Source: CAVXDY01 sp963721335
GTDB lineage: Bacteria; Actinomycetota; Thermoleophilia; Miltoncostaeales; Miltoncostaeaceae
Direction of reading: 5' to 3'
DNA length: 64,000 bases
NCBI GenBank assembly: GCA_963721335.1
Contig: CAVRIV010000008.1
Location: 992,001-1,056,000 of the forward strand
Shown: piece after piece, positions 48,118 through 56,876 of the stretch
Layout of the letters: every line of letters begins with the position of its first letter
Numbering within the stretch: the stretch's first letter is position 1
Position numbers and translations under genes: made by a program
Notes under the pieces: generated by a model
What the model was told of the DNA's origin: nothing
What the model saw: only the letters and a program-made list of their open reading frames with translations
Database searches by the model: none

Positions 48118-49269
48118 TCAGGTGGAGCCCATCAGGCGCCGGCTCGTGCGCCGCCTCAGGCGGGCCGCGCCCCAGGCGGCCAGGAACGCCGCCGCCGCGA
48201 AGGGCCCGATCAGCACCACCGCGCCCAGCAGCCAGGCCGTCGCCCCGGCCAGCCGGGAGCCGGCGTCGCTCAGGGGGCCCGTGAAGCGCCCCTCGTCCAC
48301 GGGCGCCGCCGGCGGGCCCTCGGTCGTGAGCGTCAGGTTCAGGCGGGCGAGGTCGGCCTGTCCCCGTGTGGCGCTCTGACGCGCCTCGGCCTCGCTCAGG
48401 TCCCTCTCGGCGCGTGCCACCTGCGCCGTCAGCGCGGGGTCACCCGGGTGCGCCACCAGCTCGGCCCGCAGCCGGTCCAGCCGCTCCGTGAGCCGCTCGA
48501 CCGCCCGCCCCTGGGCTCCGAGCCGGGCCGTCAGGTCGACGATGTCGGCGCTCTGGCCGATCACCGTCCCCAGGCGCCCGAATCCCGCGATCGCCCGGTC
48601 CGCCCGGGCCACCGGCACCCGGAAGACGAGCACGTTCGTGCCCGTGGAGGCGTTCGGCACCGAGTAGTCCGAGCTCACCGTGTAGCCCCCCAGGCCCCGC
48701 ACGGTGGCCATCGCCCGGTCGCTCGCCCGCGAGAGCGCCGTGACGCTCTCCACGCGCACCCGCGTCGAGGCGGTCACCTTCTGCGCCCGCCGCGGGTCGA
48801 CCCCCAGAGCCTGGGAGTCGCCCGCCGACAGCGCATCGGCCGCGGCCGGCGGCGCGGACGCCCGCGCCGGGGCGGCCGCGCCCTCGGGAGCGGAGTCGCG
48901 CAGGGCCGTGCCGGCCTCGCCCGCCGCGCTCTTCTGTCCGGCCGGCGCGACGCCGTTGTCGCCGCCGCCCGTCACCAGCGGCAGCGCGATCGCCACGGCC
49001 GCGATCCCGGCCGCCACCGGCGCGGCCAGCAGCAACCGCCGCCGGGCGCCCGCCGTGCCCAGCCAGGCCCGCGGCGAGCGGCGATCCGGCGGCGGCTTCT
49101 GGGCCACCTGAGCGCGCACACGCTCGCGCAGCGCATCGGGCGCCGCGGGCTCGAGCGCCCGGGTCTCGGTCAGCAGGTCGACCAGGGCCCGCTCCTCCTC
49201 ATCGCGCGGAGCCGCGCCGTCGACCAGCTCGCCCAGCCGCTCCGGCCCCATCGGGTCGCGCTCGGTCAC
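48118..49269 (-). CDS. DUF4349 membrane protein with anti-sigma-like N-terminus
   Basis: A 383-residue protein. Residues 1-70 look like an anti-sigma helix region without a zinc motif (LGELVDGAAPRDEEERALVDLLTETRAL). A first membrane segment (LLLAAPVAAGIAAVAIALPLV) is followed by an Ala/Pro-rich linker. The DUF4349 domain reads RAMATVRGLGGYTVSSDYSV, VFRVPVARADRAIAGFGRLGTV and LTERLDRLRAELVAHPGDPA. A second membrane segment and a basic tail close it. GTGA overlap with the ECF sigma gene suggests that it restrains that sigma factor. Confidence 0.78.
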   Translation of the reverse strand: MTERDPMGPERLGELVDGAAPRDEEERALVDLLTETRALEPAAPDALRERVRAQVAQKPPPDRRSPRAWLGTAGARRRLLLAAPVAAGIAAVAIALPLVTGGGDNGVAPAGQKSAAGEAGTALRDSAPEGAAAPARASAPPAAADALSAGDSQALGVDPRRAQKVTASTRVRVESVTALSRASDRAMATVRGLGGYTVSSDYSVPNASTGTNVLVFRVPVARADRAIAGFGRLGTVIGQSADIVDLTARLGAQGRAVERLTERLDRLRAELVAHPGDPALTAQVARAERDLSEAEARQSATRGQADLARLNLTLTTEGPPAAPVDEGRFTGPLSDAGSRLAGATAWLLGAVVLIGPFAAAAFLAAWGAARLRRRTSRRLMGST

Positions 49270-49802
49270 GGTCGCCCCACCTCCTGTCGCAGCTTCGTCA
49301 GCGCTCGGTGCAGACCCGTCCCCACCGCCGACGCCGACGTCCCCGTCACACGCCCGGTCTCCGCGGCGTCGAGGCCCAGCACCACCCGCAGCGCCACCAG
49401 CTCGCGCTCGCCCCGGGTCAGGCGCCCGAGGGCGGCCCGCAGCTCCTCCGACAGCCCGCCCTGCCCCGCCTCCGGCCCCGGGTTCGACGAGGGCTGCTCG
49501 GCGGCGTAGCGCTCCTCGCGGGCCCGCCGGCGACCCTCACGCCGGAAGTGATCGAGCGCCACCCGCCGCGCGATCTCCACCAGCCACACCGACACCCTCC
49601 CCCGGCCAGGATCGAAGCGGCGCCAGTCGCGCATCGCCCGCTCGAAGGTCGCCGAGGTCAGGTCCTCCGCCAGATGGGCGTCGCGCACCAGGTGCGCGAG
49701 GTAGCGGTGGACGACGTCGAGGTTCTCCTCGGCCACCCGCGCGAACGACGGCCGGGCAGGTGGAGCGCTCACGTCCTGGCGAAGGGCCGATGTGACACTC
49801 AC
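49266..49802 (-). CDS. ECF-type sigma factor
   Basis: A 178-residue sigma-70 family protein. Region 2 has LVRDAHLAEDLTSATFERAMRDWRRFDPGRGRVSVWLVEIARRVALDHFRR. Region 4 has LGRLTRGERELVALRVVLGLDAAETGRVTGTSASAVGTGLHRALTKLR. The start GTG at 49802 lies near the end of a long upstream gap. The overlapping DUF4349 gene is its likely regulator. Confidence 0.88.
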   Translation of the reverse strand: MSVTSALRQDVSAPPARPSFARVAEENLDVVHRYLAHLVRDAHLAEDLTSATFERAMRDWRRFDPGRGRVSVWLVEIARRVALDHFRREGRRRAREERYAAEQPSSNPGPEAGQGGLSEELRAALGRLTRGERELVALRVVLGLDAAETGRVTGTSASAVGTGLHRALTKLRQEVGRP

Positions 49803-50126
49803 GGGAAGTATCCGCCGCCGCCCGGACAGGCGTCACATCACCAGCAGACCGCCCACGAGCCCCTTCACGTCCTGGATCCGCACCTCGCCTCCACCACGGG
49901 GTCGGCGTCGGCGTCGGCGGTCCTTCTGGGTAAGCAGTTTCACGCAAGAACGGCGTTGACACTTCGATCACACCGCTGAGAGTTTGCGCACGGCCCGCGA
50001 CGTCTACGCGCGGGCGGAGCGACCCGCGAACGGGTCGTCGCCGGTCATCTGCGCGAGGGGGGAATCGTGGAACGGGAATGGAGGCCAGGGAAACGATTCC
50101 GGGGAAGGTCGCGGTCGAGAGTCGGG
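49803..50126. other. Divergent intergenic region between ECF sigma and PQQ genes
   Basis: 324 bases with no convincing gene. It holds TTGACA at 49956-49961 without a matching -10, and a perfect hairpin CGACCCG-CGAA-CGGGTCG at 50020-50037. Promoters for both flanking genes should lie here. Confidence 0.5.
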
Positions 50127-51701
50127 GTGCGGCGCATGCGCCTCGCTGCTCTCGTGCTCGCGGCGGCGGCGCTCACGGCAGGGATCGCCATCGCGGCGAC
50201 ACCGGACCAGGCCGCGCCACCCGGCTCTCCGCCGGAGCTGAGCGCGAACCTCACCGCGTTCCCGGCGCCCAACGCCAACTACACCAACGATCGCGTGGTC
50301 ACCGGGAGCAGGATCACGACGGCGAACGTCGCGACGCTCAAGAAGGCCTGGTCCTTCCCGCTCTCCGGCACGAGCCCCTTCGGCGTCTTCTCGGCGAACC
50401 CGATCGTGACGAAGGACGCCGTCTATCTGCAGGACATGAACTCGAACGTCTTCAAGCTGGACCGCGCAACCGGCGCGCTCCTGTGGCAGAGAAAGTTCAA
50501 CGACCTCAGCACCGGGCCGACCGGCGTCGCCATTGGCAACGGACTCGTCTTCGGGGGAACGGCCACCGACGCGTTCGCGCTCGATGACGCCACCGGCGCG
50601 ATCAAGTGGAAGCGCAAGCTGATCCGCCAGAAGACCGAGGGCATCGACATGGCCCCGCTCGTCTGGAACAACATGCTGATCATCTCGACCGTCCCCGGCG
50701 ACGCGCTCACCACCTTCTACGGCGGCGGCGGCAGGGGCGTCGTGCATGCCTTGGACGCGACCACAGGCGCCACCAAGTGGAAGTTCGACACGATCAAGAG
50801 CAAGAACCTCTGGGGCAACCCCAAGATCAACAGCGGCGGCGGGCTCTGGGGCACGCCGTCCGTGGACAAGAACGGCGACGTCTACGTGGCCGTCGCGAAC
50901 CCGGGGGTGTTTCCGGGGACTGCGCGCTTCCCCAACGGGTCGAGCCGCCCGGGCCCGAACCTCTACACGAACAGCCTCGTCGTGCTGGACGGCCTGACCG
51001 GCAAGCGGAAGTGGCACTACCAGGCCATCAGGCACGACATCAGGGACTGGGACCTGCACCTGGGGCCGATCCTCGCCACCTTCACGATCAACGGGACGCC
51101 CACCGACGTCGTCGTGCTCAGCGGGAAGATGGGCACGGTGTACGTCGTCGACCGCACCACGCACAAGCTCATCTGGAAGAGGGACGTGGGCATTCACCTC
51201 GACGAGGACGGGCCGAACCGCAACGCCCCGTTCAAGAAGGGGGTCACGACCAAGTTCTACCCGGGCTACCTGGGAGGGGTCGAGACCCCGATGGCCGTCG
51301 CGGACGGGGTGATCTACGTCCCGGTCAACAACCTCTGCTCGACCAGTGGTTGGCCCCAGAAGAGCTACGCCGATGCCGGCTTCGTGCTCTGTGACTTTGC
51401 GACCGGCTCAGGCCAGACGCTCGCGCTCGACGGCGCGACGGGGAAGCCCATCTGGAACAAGACGGTCAAGCAGCTGAACTTCGGTGGCGCGACGGTCGTC
51501 AACGACCTCGTCTTCGCCACGTACTTCAACGGAACGACCTACGCGTACAACCGCGCGACGGGAGCCGTGGCCTGGAGGCAGCCCGGTCCCGCGCAGGGCA
51601 ACGCGACGCCCGCGATCGCGGAGGACCTGGTGGTCGTCGGGACCGGCTTCGCCCCGAAGAAGAGCCAGAAGGCCTCGGTCGTGGCGTACCGACTGCCGTA
51701 A
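50127..51701 (+). CDS. Exported PQQ-type beta-propeller dehydrogenase-like protein
   Basis: About 524 residues with a signal peptide (MRLAALVLAAAALTAGIAIAA). An eight-blade quinoprotein propeller pattern follows, with repeated tryptophan-docking units such as FKLDRATGALLWQRKF, FALDDATGAIKWKRKL, VHALDATTGATKWKF and YAYNRATGAVAWRQ. RHDIRDWDLHLGPIL resembles the conserved stretch before the active site in alcohol quinoproteins. No CxxCH haem motif is present and the vicinal Cys-Cys pair is not seen, so PQQ use is likely but unproven. GTG 50127 gives the best signal peptide. Confidence 0.72.
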   Translation: MRRMRLAALVLAAAALTAGIAIAATPDQAAPPGSPPELSANLTAFPAPNANYTNDRVVTGSRITTANVATLKKAWSFPLSGTSPFGVFSANPIVTKDAVYLQDMNSNVFKLDRATGALLWQRKFNDLSTGPTGVAIGNGLVFGGTATDAFALDDATGAIKWKRKLIRQKTEGIDMAPLVWNNMLIISTVPGDALTTFYGGGGRGVVHALDATTGATKWKFDTIKSKNLWGNPKINSGGGLWGTPSVDKNGDVYVAVANPGVFPGTARFPNGSSRPGPNLYTNSLVVLDGLTGKRKWHYQAIRHDIRDWDLHLGPILATFTINGTPTDVVVLSGKMGTVYVVDRTTHKLIWKRDVGIHLDEDGPNRNAPFKKGVTTKFYPGYLGGVETPMAVADGVIYVPVNNLCSTSGWPQKSYADAGFVLCDFATGSGQTLALDGATGKPIWNKTVKQLNFGGATVVNDLVFATYFNGTTYAYNRATGAVAWRQPGPAQGNATPAIAEDLVVVGTGFAPKKSQKASVVAYRLP

Positions 51702-51714
51702 CCCGGCGGTCCGC

Positions 51715-51752
51715 CGGCAACGCCACCCGGAGCAGTCCGGGTGGCGTTGCCG
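51715..51752 (+). terminator. Perfect 17-bp hairpin after the PQQ-type gene
   Basis: CGGCAACGCCACCCGGA (51715-51731), loop GCAG, then its exact reverse complement (51736-51752). It is very stable and lies 13 bases past the stop. It may end transcription or protect the upstream mRNA before the cupredoxin gene. Confidence 0.7.
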
Positions 51753-51801
51753 AGCGGCGCACCGCTCTCAATCCTCGACGAACAGCCAGGGAGAGCCGCT
51801 C

Positions 51802-52164
51802 ATGAACCGAAATCCGCGCGCCGCCCTTGCCATGATCGCCGCCGCCGCCGCGATCGCCGCCGTGCCGGTCGCGGTGGGAGCGTCGCAGCAGGCGACGGCG
51901 AAGCCGAAGCAGCACGTCGTCAAGCTGCGCGCGCTCTCGTTCTCGACCCGCGCCCTCGTCGCCAAGCCAGGCCAGACCGTACGGTTCGTCTGGGTCGAAG
52001 GGGTCCACAACGTGGTCTCCTCGAGTGGCCCGGCCAAGGTGGACTCCGGCGAGCCGGCCGCCAGGGACAAGCTCACGATCACCCTCAAGAAGGGCACCTA
52101 CAAGCTCCTCTGCGAGCCGCATGCGTCCGTGGGGATGCGCCTGACCATCCGCGTGAAGAAATAG
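51802..52164 (+). CDS. Cupredoxin-like blue copper protein
   Basis: A 120-residue exported protein: signal peptide (AALAMIAAAAAIAAVPVAVGA) then a plastocyanin-like domain. Type 1 copper ligands are visible, His in WVEGVHNVV and Cys, His, Met in KLLCEPHASVGM (C-x2-H-x4-M). VAKPGQTVRFVWVEG is the usual strand before the first ligand. It lies between two PQQ-type propeller genes and is a natural electron acceptor for them. AGGGAGAG precedes ATG 51802. Confidence 0.87.
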   Translation: MNRNPRAALAMIAAAAAIAAVPVAVGASQQATAKPKQHVVKLRALSFSTRALVAKPGQTVRFVWVEGVHNVVSSSGPAKVDSGEPAARDKLTITLKKGTYKLLCEPHASVGMRLTIRVKK

Positions 52165-52193
52165 GCCCGGCCGAGCGACCAAGGGGAGGGACG

Positions 52194-53561
52194 ATGGCCG
52201 AGGGCCCAGGGGCGACCGGCCTCAACCGCCGCGAGCTCCTGGCGAGAGGCGCCGCGGGCGCGCTCGCGCTGGCCGGCTGGCGGCTTCTGCCCGCGGAGCA
52301 GGCCGAGGCCGCGCCCGCCGGGGACTGGACCAGCTCGGCCCGGGATCTGGCGGCGAGCCGGCACGCCCCCCGGGCGCCCAGAGGTCTGTACGAGCGCTGG
52401 CGGCTCACCATGACCGGGGGCGTGACCGGGACCCCGGCACTCGTCGGCGACCGCGTCCTCGCGTCGTCCCTGGGCGGCGACGTCCTCGCGGCGGACCTGG
52501 AGAACGGCAGGATCGTATGGAGGCGCCGCTTCCCCACCGCCCGGTACGGCGACCGGGATCTGGGCTTCTTCGGGGGCCCAGCCGTCTCCGGAGGGCGCCT
52601 GGTCGTGGCCTCGGACCGGCTGCGATGCCTCAGCGCGCGGACGGGAAAGACCATCTGGCGCTCGGCCCCGCTGCGCTCGAAGACCTCCGACGACTACTTC
52701 TGGGGACCCCCGCTCATCGTGGGCGGCCTCGTGCTCGCAGGCTCGGGAAGCGGGAGCGAGCTTCCCACCGCCCGGGGCAGGCTGAGCGCCTACTCGCTGC
52801 GCGATGGGCGGACGGTCTGGAGCACTCCGATGGTGCCGCCCGGCGCAAACGGCGGGGGCATTCTGGCGCCCCCGACGGTCGACCGGCGGAGGGGCTCGGT
52901 CTGGGTGGCCACAGGGTCCCCCTACAAGACCGTGTCCGGCCCCAACCCGGGAACGGCGGCCATCGTCGAGATCGGGCTTCGGGATGGACGCGTGCGGTGG
53001 TCGGACCAGGTCTATCCCGGCGACACGCGTGGCTTTGACTTCAACAGCGCGGTCCTCTTGCTCGGCCGCCTCGCCGTGGCCGCCAACAAGGATGGGATCT
53101 ACGCGTGGGACAGGATCGCGCGCCGGCGCCTGTGGCATCGGCGGCTCACCCCCGCGTCCGAGAGGCCCGGCGGCACCGCCGGCCCCTCCGACGGGCCCGA
53201 GGGTGGTCCGATCGCCACCGACGGGAAGCGCATCTTCGCCGTCTCCAACCACGGCGCCCTCCAGCGGTTCACCACTGCCGCGCTGGAGCCGGCCACCGGG
53301 CGGGTGATCTGGCGACGCTCGCTGGGTGGGCTCGTCTTCGCGGCCCCGCTCTCCGCCGGGGGGTCGCTCATCGTCCCCGGGGCGTTCGGCACGGTTTTCG
53401 AGTTCGATGCGGCGACGGGAAGGGCACGCGACGACGGCGCGCTCTCCGAGGCGAGCGCCTGCGCGCCGTCATCAACGCGTGGGCGCGTCTTCACCGGAAC
53501 CGGCGCGGCGCCGTTCCTCCCCGGTGACTCGCTCCTCTGCCTTGGGGAGCTGCTGGAGTAG
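52194..53561 (+). CDS. Tat-exported PQQ-like beta-propeller protein
   Basis: A 455-residue protein. A twin-arginine signal (LNRRELLARGAAGALALAGW) leads to an eight-blade propeller with VLAADLENGRIVWRRRF, LSARTGKTIWRS, YSLRDGRTVWSTPM, VEIGLRDGRVRWSDQV and EPATGRVIWRRSL units. Less like known alcohol dehydrogenases than the upstream gene, it could be a BamB-like or catalytic quinoprotein. AAGGGGAGGG precedes the ATG. It follows the cupredoxin by 29 bases. Confidence 0.75.
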   Translation: MAEGPGATGLNRRELLARGAAGALALAGWRLLPAEQAEAAPAGDWTSSARDLAASRHAPRAPRGLYERWRLTMTGGVTGTPALVGDRVLASSLGGDVLAADLENGRIVWRRRFPTARYGDRDLGFFGGPAVSGGRLVVASDRLRCLSARTGKTIWRSAPLRSKTSDDYFWGPPLIVGGLVLAGSGSGSELPTARGRLSAYSLRDGRTVWSTPMVPPGANGGGILAPPTVDRRRGSVWVATGSPYKTVSGPNPGTAAIVEIGLRDGRVRWSDQVYPGDTRGFDFNSAVLLLGRLAVAANKDGIYAWDRIARRRLWHRRLTPASERPGGTAGPSDGPEGGPIATDGKRIFAVSNHGALQRFTTAALEPATGRVIWRRSLGGLVFAAPLSAGGSLIVPGAFGTVFEFDAATGRARDDGALSEASACAPSSTRGRVFTGTGAAPFLPGDSLLCLGELLE

Positions 53562-53598
53562 AGATCCACCTCCCACCCTCGCGCCCAGAGCGGTGACA

Positions 53599-53883
53599 TC
53601 ACCAGCCGATGGCCCACGACGGGCTGAGCACGGTCAGCCGGGGGGGCGGCGGGCGGTGGGGCGGGCGTGGCCGTGGGCGCGGGGCGACGCTCGGGCCCGG
53701 CGGCCGGCGCGGGACCGACGGGGGCCGCACGAGCGCACCCACATGTGCCACCGGGTTCACCGGGGGCCGCCGCTCCGGCCGGTGCTCGCGCACCGCCAGC
53801 AGAGCGAGCAGCAGGAGGCCCACGGCCGCAACCCCGCCCAGGTAGTCGACCGTCGCCGAGCCTCGGTGAAAGGTCGTCCTCAC
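53599..53883 (-). CDS. Flp/TadE-like pilin candidate with proline-rich tail
   Basis: A 94-residue protein. TTFHRGSATVDYLGGVAAVGLLLLALL has the short basic lead, Gly and VDY before a hydrophobic helix that mark Flp-type prepilins and TadE-like pseudopilins. After the helix come 55 residues dominated by Pro and Arg (RPPSVPRRPPGPSV). GTG overlaps the tadC stop, and it is last in the operon. Flp pilins are usually shorter in the tail, so it may be a minor pilin. Confidence 0.55.
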   Translation of the reverse strand: MRTTFHRGSATVDYLGGVAAVGLLLLALLAVREHRPERRPPVNPVAHVGALVRPPSVPRRPPGPSVAPRPRPRPPHRPPPPRLTVLSPSWAIGW

Positions 53884-54746
53884 GGGCCCCCGACCACCGA
53901 CCCCACCTGCCGCGACAGCTCGATCACCAGCGCTCCCAGCACGAGCAGCAGCACCGCCGGCACCATCAGCAGGGCCACCACGAGCTGGATCTTCGGCGCC
54001 GCCCGGGCCGCGCGCTCGCGAGCCGTCTGACGCCGGAGCACCCGCAGCGCCTCGGCCTGCCCCTCCAGGGCCCGCGACAGCGGGGCGCCGAGCTCCTCGG
54101 CCTGGAGCAGCGCTCCCACGGTTCGGGCGATCTCGGGCGAGCCGGTGCGATCGACCAGCGCCCGGTAGGCGCCGGCGCGCGGGGTGCCGAGCGCCAGGTC
54201 CCGAAGCACGTGGCCCAGCTCCGCGCCGAGGGTTCCTCCCAGCCGCTCCGCCGCCAGTTGGAGAGCGGGATCGAGGGCCATCCCCGACTCCACGCAGATG
54301 CCGAGGAGGTCGAGCAGGTCGGGCAGCTCGCGCACGAGAGCCCGGCGGCGAGCGGCCTCTCGGCGCCGGAGCCACCGCGTGGGCGCGAGGGCGCCCCCCA
54401 CGGCCAGCGTCGGCGCCAGGACCACCGCGGGCGGCCACGCGACCACCAATGGGATGGCGAGCACCACCCCGCCCAGCGCGCCGCCGGCGCGGACGCTTCC
54501 GAGCGCCTCGTGGGGCAGGGAGCCGGCCAGACCGGCGCGGACCACCCGGCGCTCGTCGCCCGGGCGGGCGAGCACCCGCAGGAGCGACGCGGGCCAGCGC
54601 ACGCGAGCGGCGAGCCGGACCGGCAGAGGCAGAGGAGCAGGGGCGGTCGGCCCCGCGAGCCGCGCGCCCGGTCTGGCGCGCACCGCCATCGCCGCACAGA
54701 CCAGCGCGGCGAGCCACATCGTCACCGGACTCGCCAGCAGGCTCAC
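53880..54746 (-). CDS. tadC: Tad pilus inner-membrane protein TadC
   Basis: A type II secretion F-domain protein of 288 residues. ELPDLLDLLGICVESGMALDPALQLAAERLGGTLGAELGHVLRDLALGTPRAGAYRALVDR is the GSPII_F core, and GALLQAEELGAPLSRALEGQA follows. Membrane segments lie near residues 10-22, 90-115 and 255-275. It forms the pilus platform with TadB. Confidence 0.85.
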   Translation of the reverse strand: MSLLASPVTMWLAALVCAAMAVRARPGARLAGPTAPAPLPLPVRLAARVRWPASLLRVLARPGDERRVVRAGLAGSLPHEALGSVRAGGALGGVVLAIPLVVAWPPAVVLAPTLAVGGALAPTRWLRRREAARRRALVRELPDLLDLLGICVESGMALDPALQLAAERLGGTLGAELGHVLRDLALGTPRAGAYRALVDRTGSPEIARTVGALLQAEELGAPLSRALEGQAEALRVLRRQTARERAARAAPKIQLVVALLMVPAVLLLVLGALVIELSRQVGSVVGGP

Positions 54747-54762
54747 GGGCGCGGTGCGGCGA

Positions 54763-55647
54763 TCACAGCTCCACCCGGCCGATGCGCCGGATCCAGATCA
54801 GCCCCACGCCGTAGAGGGTCGTCGAGGCGACGAGAAGGGCGGGCCCAGGCCCCGAGCCGAGAATCCTCACCAGGGTTCCCGGCGCGGCGATCTCCGCCAT
54901 CGCACCACCCGCCACCGGGAGCGCCGCCACCAGCCACGCCGTCATGCGCGCCTGCGCGGTCGAGCCGCGCAGCTCTCGCTCCAGTTGTCCGCGCTCCTCC
55001 ATCCGGCCGGAGAGGTCCGCCAGGGCCCTCGCCAGATTCCCGCCGGTGCGGCGCTGGACCAGGATGGCGGTCACCAGGATCCTCAGATCGTGGGCGGGGA
55101 CGCGCGCCGCGAGGCCCTCGAGCGCGCCCTCGAGCCGACCGCCGAGGGCCAGCTCCCCCACCGCCCGCTCCAGCTCCGGACGGATGGGCTCGGGAGCATC
55201 GCGCGCGGCGCGGGCGAGCGCCTGCCGCAGGGAGAGGCCCGCGTGGATCGCCGCAGCGAGCTGCTGCGCCACTCCAGGAAGCTGGCGCTCCACCCGGGCC
55301 AGGTGGCGCCGGTCGGCCGACCGCACCAGGCAGATCGCCGCGGCGACCACCACGATCGCGCCCACGAGGCAGGCGACCGGCGTCCGGGCCGCGGCCAGCC
55401 CCAGGCCGGCCGCGCATGCCGCCAGGACCGCGACGATGACCACGAAGGCGTCCGGCCCGACGGGGATGCCCGCGCGCTCGAGCTGCGCGCCGAGCCGGCG
55501 CCCCCCGTCGCGCCGTGACAGCGGCCCGCCCCTGGGCGCGCGCACGGCGGGGATCGCCGGCCGCTCGGCGAGGAAGCGGCCGATGCCGAGCACGATGGCG
55601 GCCACGGAGCCACCCGCCGCCAGCGCCGTCACGGCACCGGCGCTCAC
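54763..55647 (-). CDS. tadB: Tad pilus inner-membrane protein TadB
   Basis: A second GSPII_F protein, 294 residues. QLPGVAQQLAAAIHAGLSLRQALARAARDAPEPIRPELERAVGELALGGRLEGALEGLAARV carries the F-domain. ILVTAILVQRRTGGNLARALADLSGRMEER is also typical. Two membrane segments lie at each end. GTG overlaps the tadA stop. Confidence 0.87.
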   Translation of the reverse strand: MSAGAVTALAAGGSVAAIVLGIGRFLAERPAIPAVRAPRGGPLSRRDGGRRLGAQLERAGIPVGPDAFVVIVAVLAACAAGLGLAAARTPVACLVGAIVVVAAAICLVRSADRRHLARVERQLPGVAQQLAAAIHAGLSLRQALARAARDAPEPIRPELERAVGELALGGRLEGALEGLAARVPAHDLRILVTAILVQRRTGGNLARALADLSGRMEERGQLERELRGSTAQARMTAWLVAALPVAGGAMAEIAAPGTLVRILGSGPGPALLVASTTLYGVGLIWIRRIGRVEL

Positions 55648-56876
55648 GCCGCACCCGCGTGCTCGGCGTCCTCGCGGGCAGCAGCGAGCCAGGCCGCGCA
55701 CTCCGGGCTCCGGACCAGCGTGCCGTCGGCCACGCGGCCGAGCGCCGGTGGAACCCACCGGGCGAGAGGGGTCAGCGACGCCCCGTCGGGGCCCGCCGCG
55801 ACCGCGGCCACCTCCACCACCCGACGTGAGCCGTCGGGCAGACGCGCCTGGTGCACGATCAGGTCGAGGGCGCTCGCCACCTGCTCGGAGACGGCCCGGT
55901 AGGGCAGGTCGAGGTCGCCCATCAGGGCCATGGTCTGGACCCGCCGGATCGCATCGCCGGGGGATGACGCGTGGAGGGTGGACAACGAGCCCTCGTGGCC
56001 CGTGGTCATCGCCGTGAGCATGTCCAGGGCCTCGCCGCCGCGAACCTCACCCACCACGATCCGATCGGGCCGCATCCGCAGGGCATTGCGCACGAGGGCG
56101 CGGATGGGGACCGCCCCCACCCCCTCGAGGGACGGCGGCCGGCTCTCCAGCCGCACCACGTGCGGCAGCGGGATCCGCAGCTCCGCCGCGTCCTCGATGG
56201 TCACGACCCGTTCACCGATCGGAATGAACGCCGAGAGTGCGGCGAGCGTCGTGGTCTTGCCGCTCCCCGTGCCGCCCGACACGAGCAGGTTGCGCCGGGC
56301 CCGCACGGCCAGCGTCAGCAGCTCGACCGTGTCCGCGTCGAGGGTTCCCAGCGCGACCAGGTCCTCGCAGGTCAGGGGCTGCGCGGAGAAGCGCCGGATC
56401 GTGAGGGCAGGCCCATCGATGGCCAGCGGGGGGATCACGACGTTGACGCGGGAGCCGTCGGGCAGGCGGGCGTCCACCATCGGGCTCGCCTCGTCCACCC
56501 GGCGTCCCAGGGGGGACAGGATCCGGTCGATCACGTGCAGCAGGTGGGCGTCGTCGTGGAAGCGCGCCTCGACCCGCCCGATCCGGCCGTTGCGCTCGAC
56601 GAACACGCGCTCGGGTCCGCAGACCATCACCTCCGTCACCGCGGGGTCCCGCAGGAGCGGCTCGAGCGGCCCGAGACCGAGCGCCTCGTCCACCACCGCG
56701 GCGACGAGATCCTCGCGCGCGCCCGCGGTCAGGATGCGTCGCTCCTCGGCGATCATGTCCCGCACGACCTCGGCGAGATCATCGCGGGCGATGCTCGGCT
56801 CCCCGACCCGCGGATCGCGGGCCGCCCGCGAGCGAAGGTGCTCGACCAGCTCGGGGGCGGGGCGATCGCCGCTCAC
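55644..56876 (-). CDS. tadA: Tad pilus assembly ATPase TadA/CpaF
   Basis: A secretion ATPase of 410 residues. The N-terminal domain ends GLGPLEPLLRDPAVTEVMVCGPERVFVERNG. Walker A is NLLVSGGTGSGKTTTLAALS, the Asp box VVTIEDAAELRIPLPHVVRLESRP, Walker B RPDRIVVGEVRGGEALDMLTAMTTGHEGSLSTLHA. It powers pilus assembly. GTG overlaps the tadZ stop. Confidence 0.94.
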   Translation of the reverse strand: MSGDRPAPELVEHLRSRAARDPRVGEPSIARDDLAEVVRDMIAEERRILTAGAREDLVAAVVDEALGLGPLEPLLRDPAVTEVMVCGPERVFVERNGRIGRVEARFHDDAHLLHVIDRILSPLGRRVDEASPMVDARLPDGSRVNVVIPPLAIDGPALTIRRFSAQPLTCEDLVALGTLDADTVELLTLAVRARRNLLVSGGTGSGKTTTLAALSAFIPIGERVVTIEDAAELRIPLPHVVRLESRPPSLEGVGAVPIRALVRNALRMRPDRIVVGEVRGGEALDMLTAMTTGHEGSLSTLHASSPGDAIRRVQTMALMGDLDLPYRAVSEQVASALDLIVHQARLPDGSRRVVEVAAVAAGPDGASLTPLARWVPPALGRVADGTLVRSPECAAWLAAAREDAEHAGAA

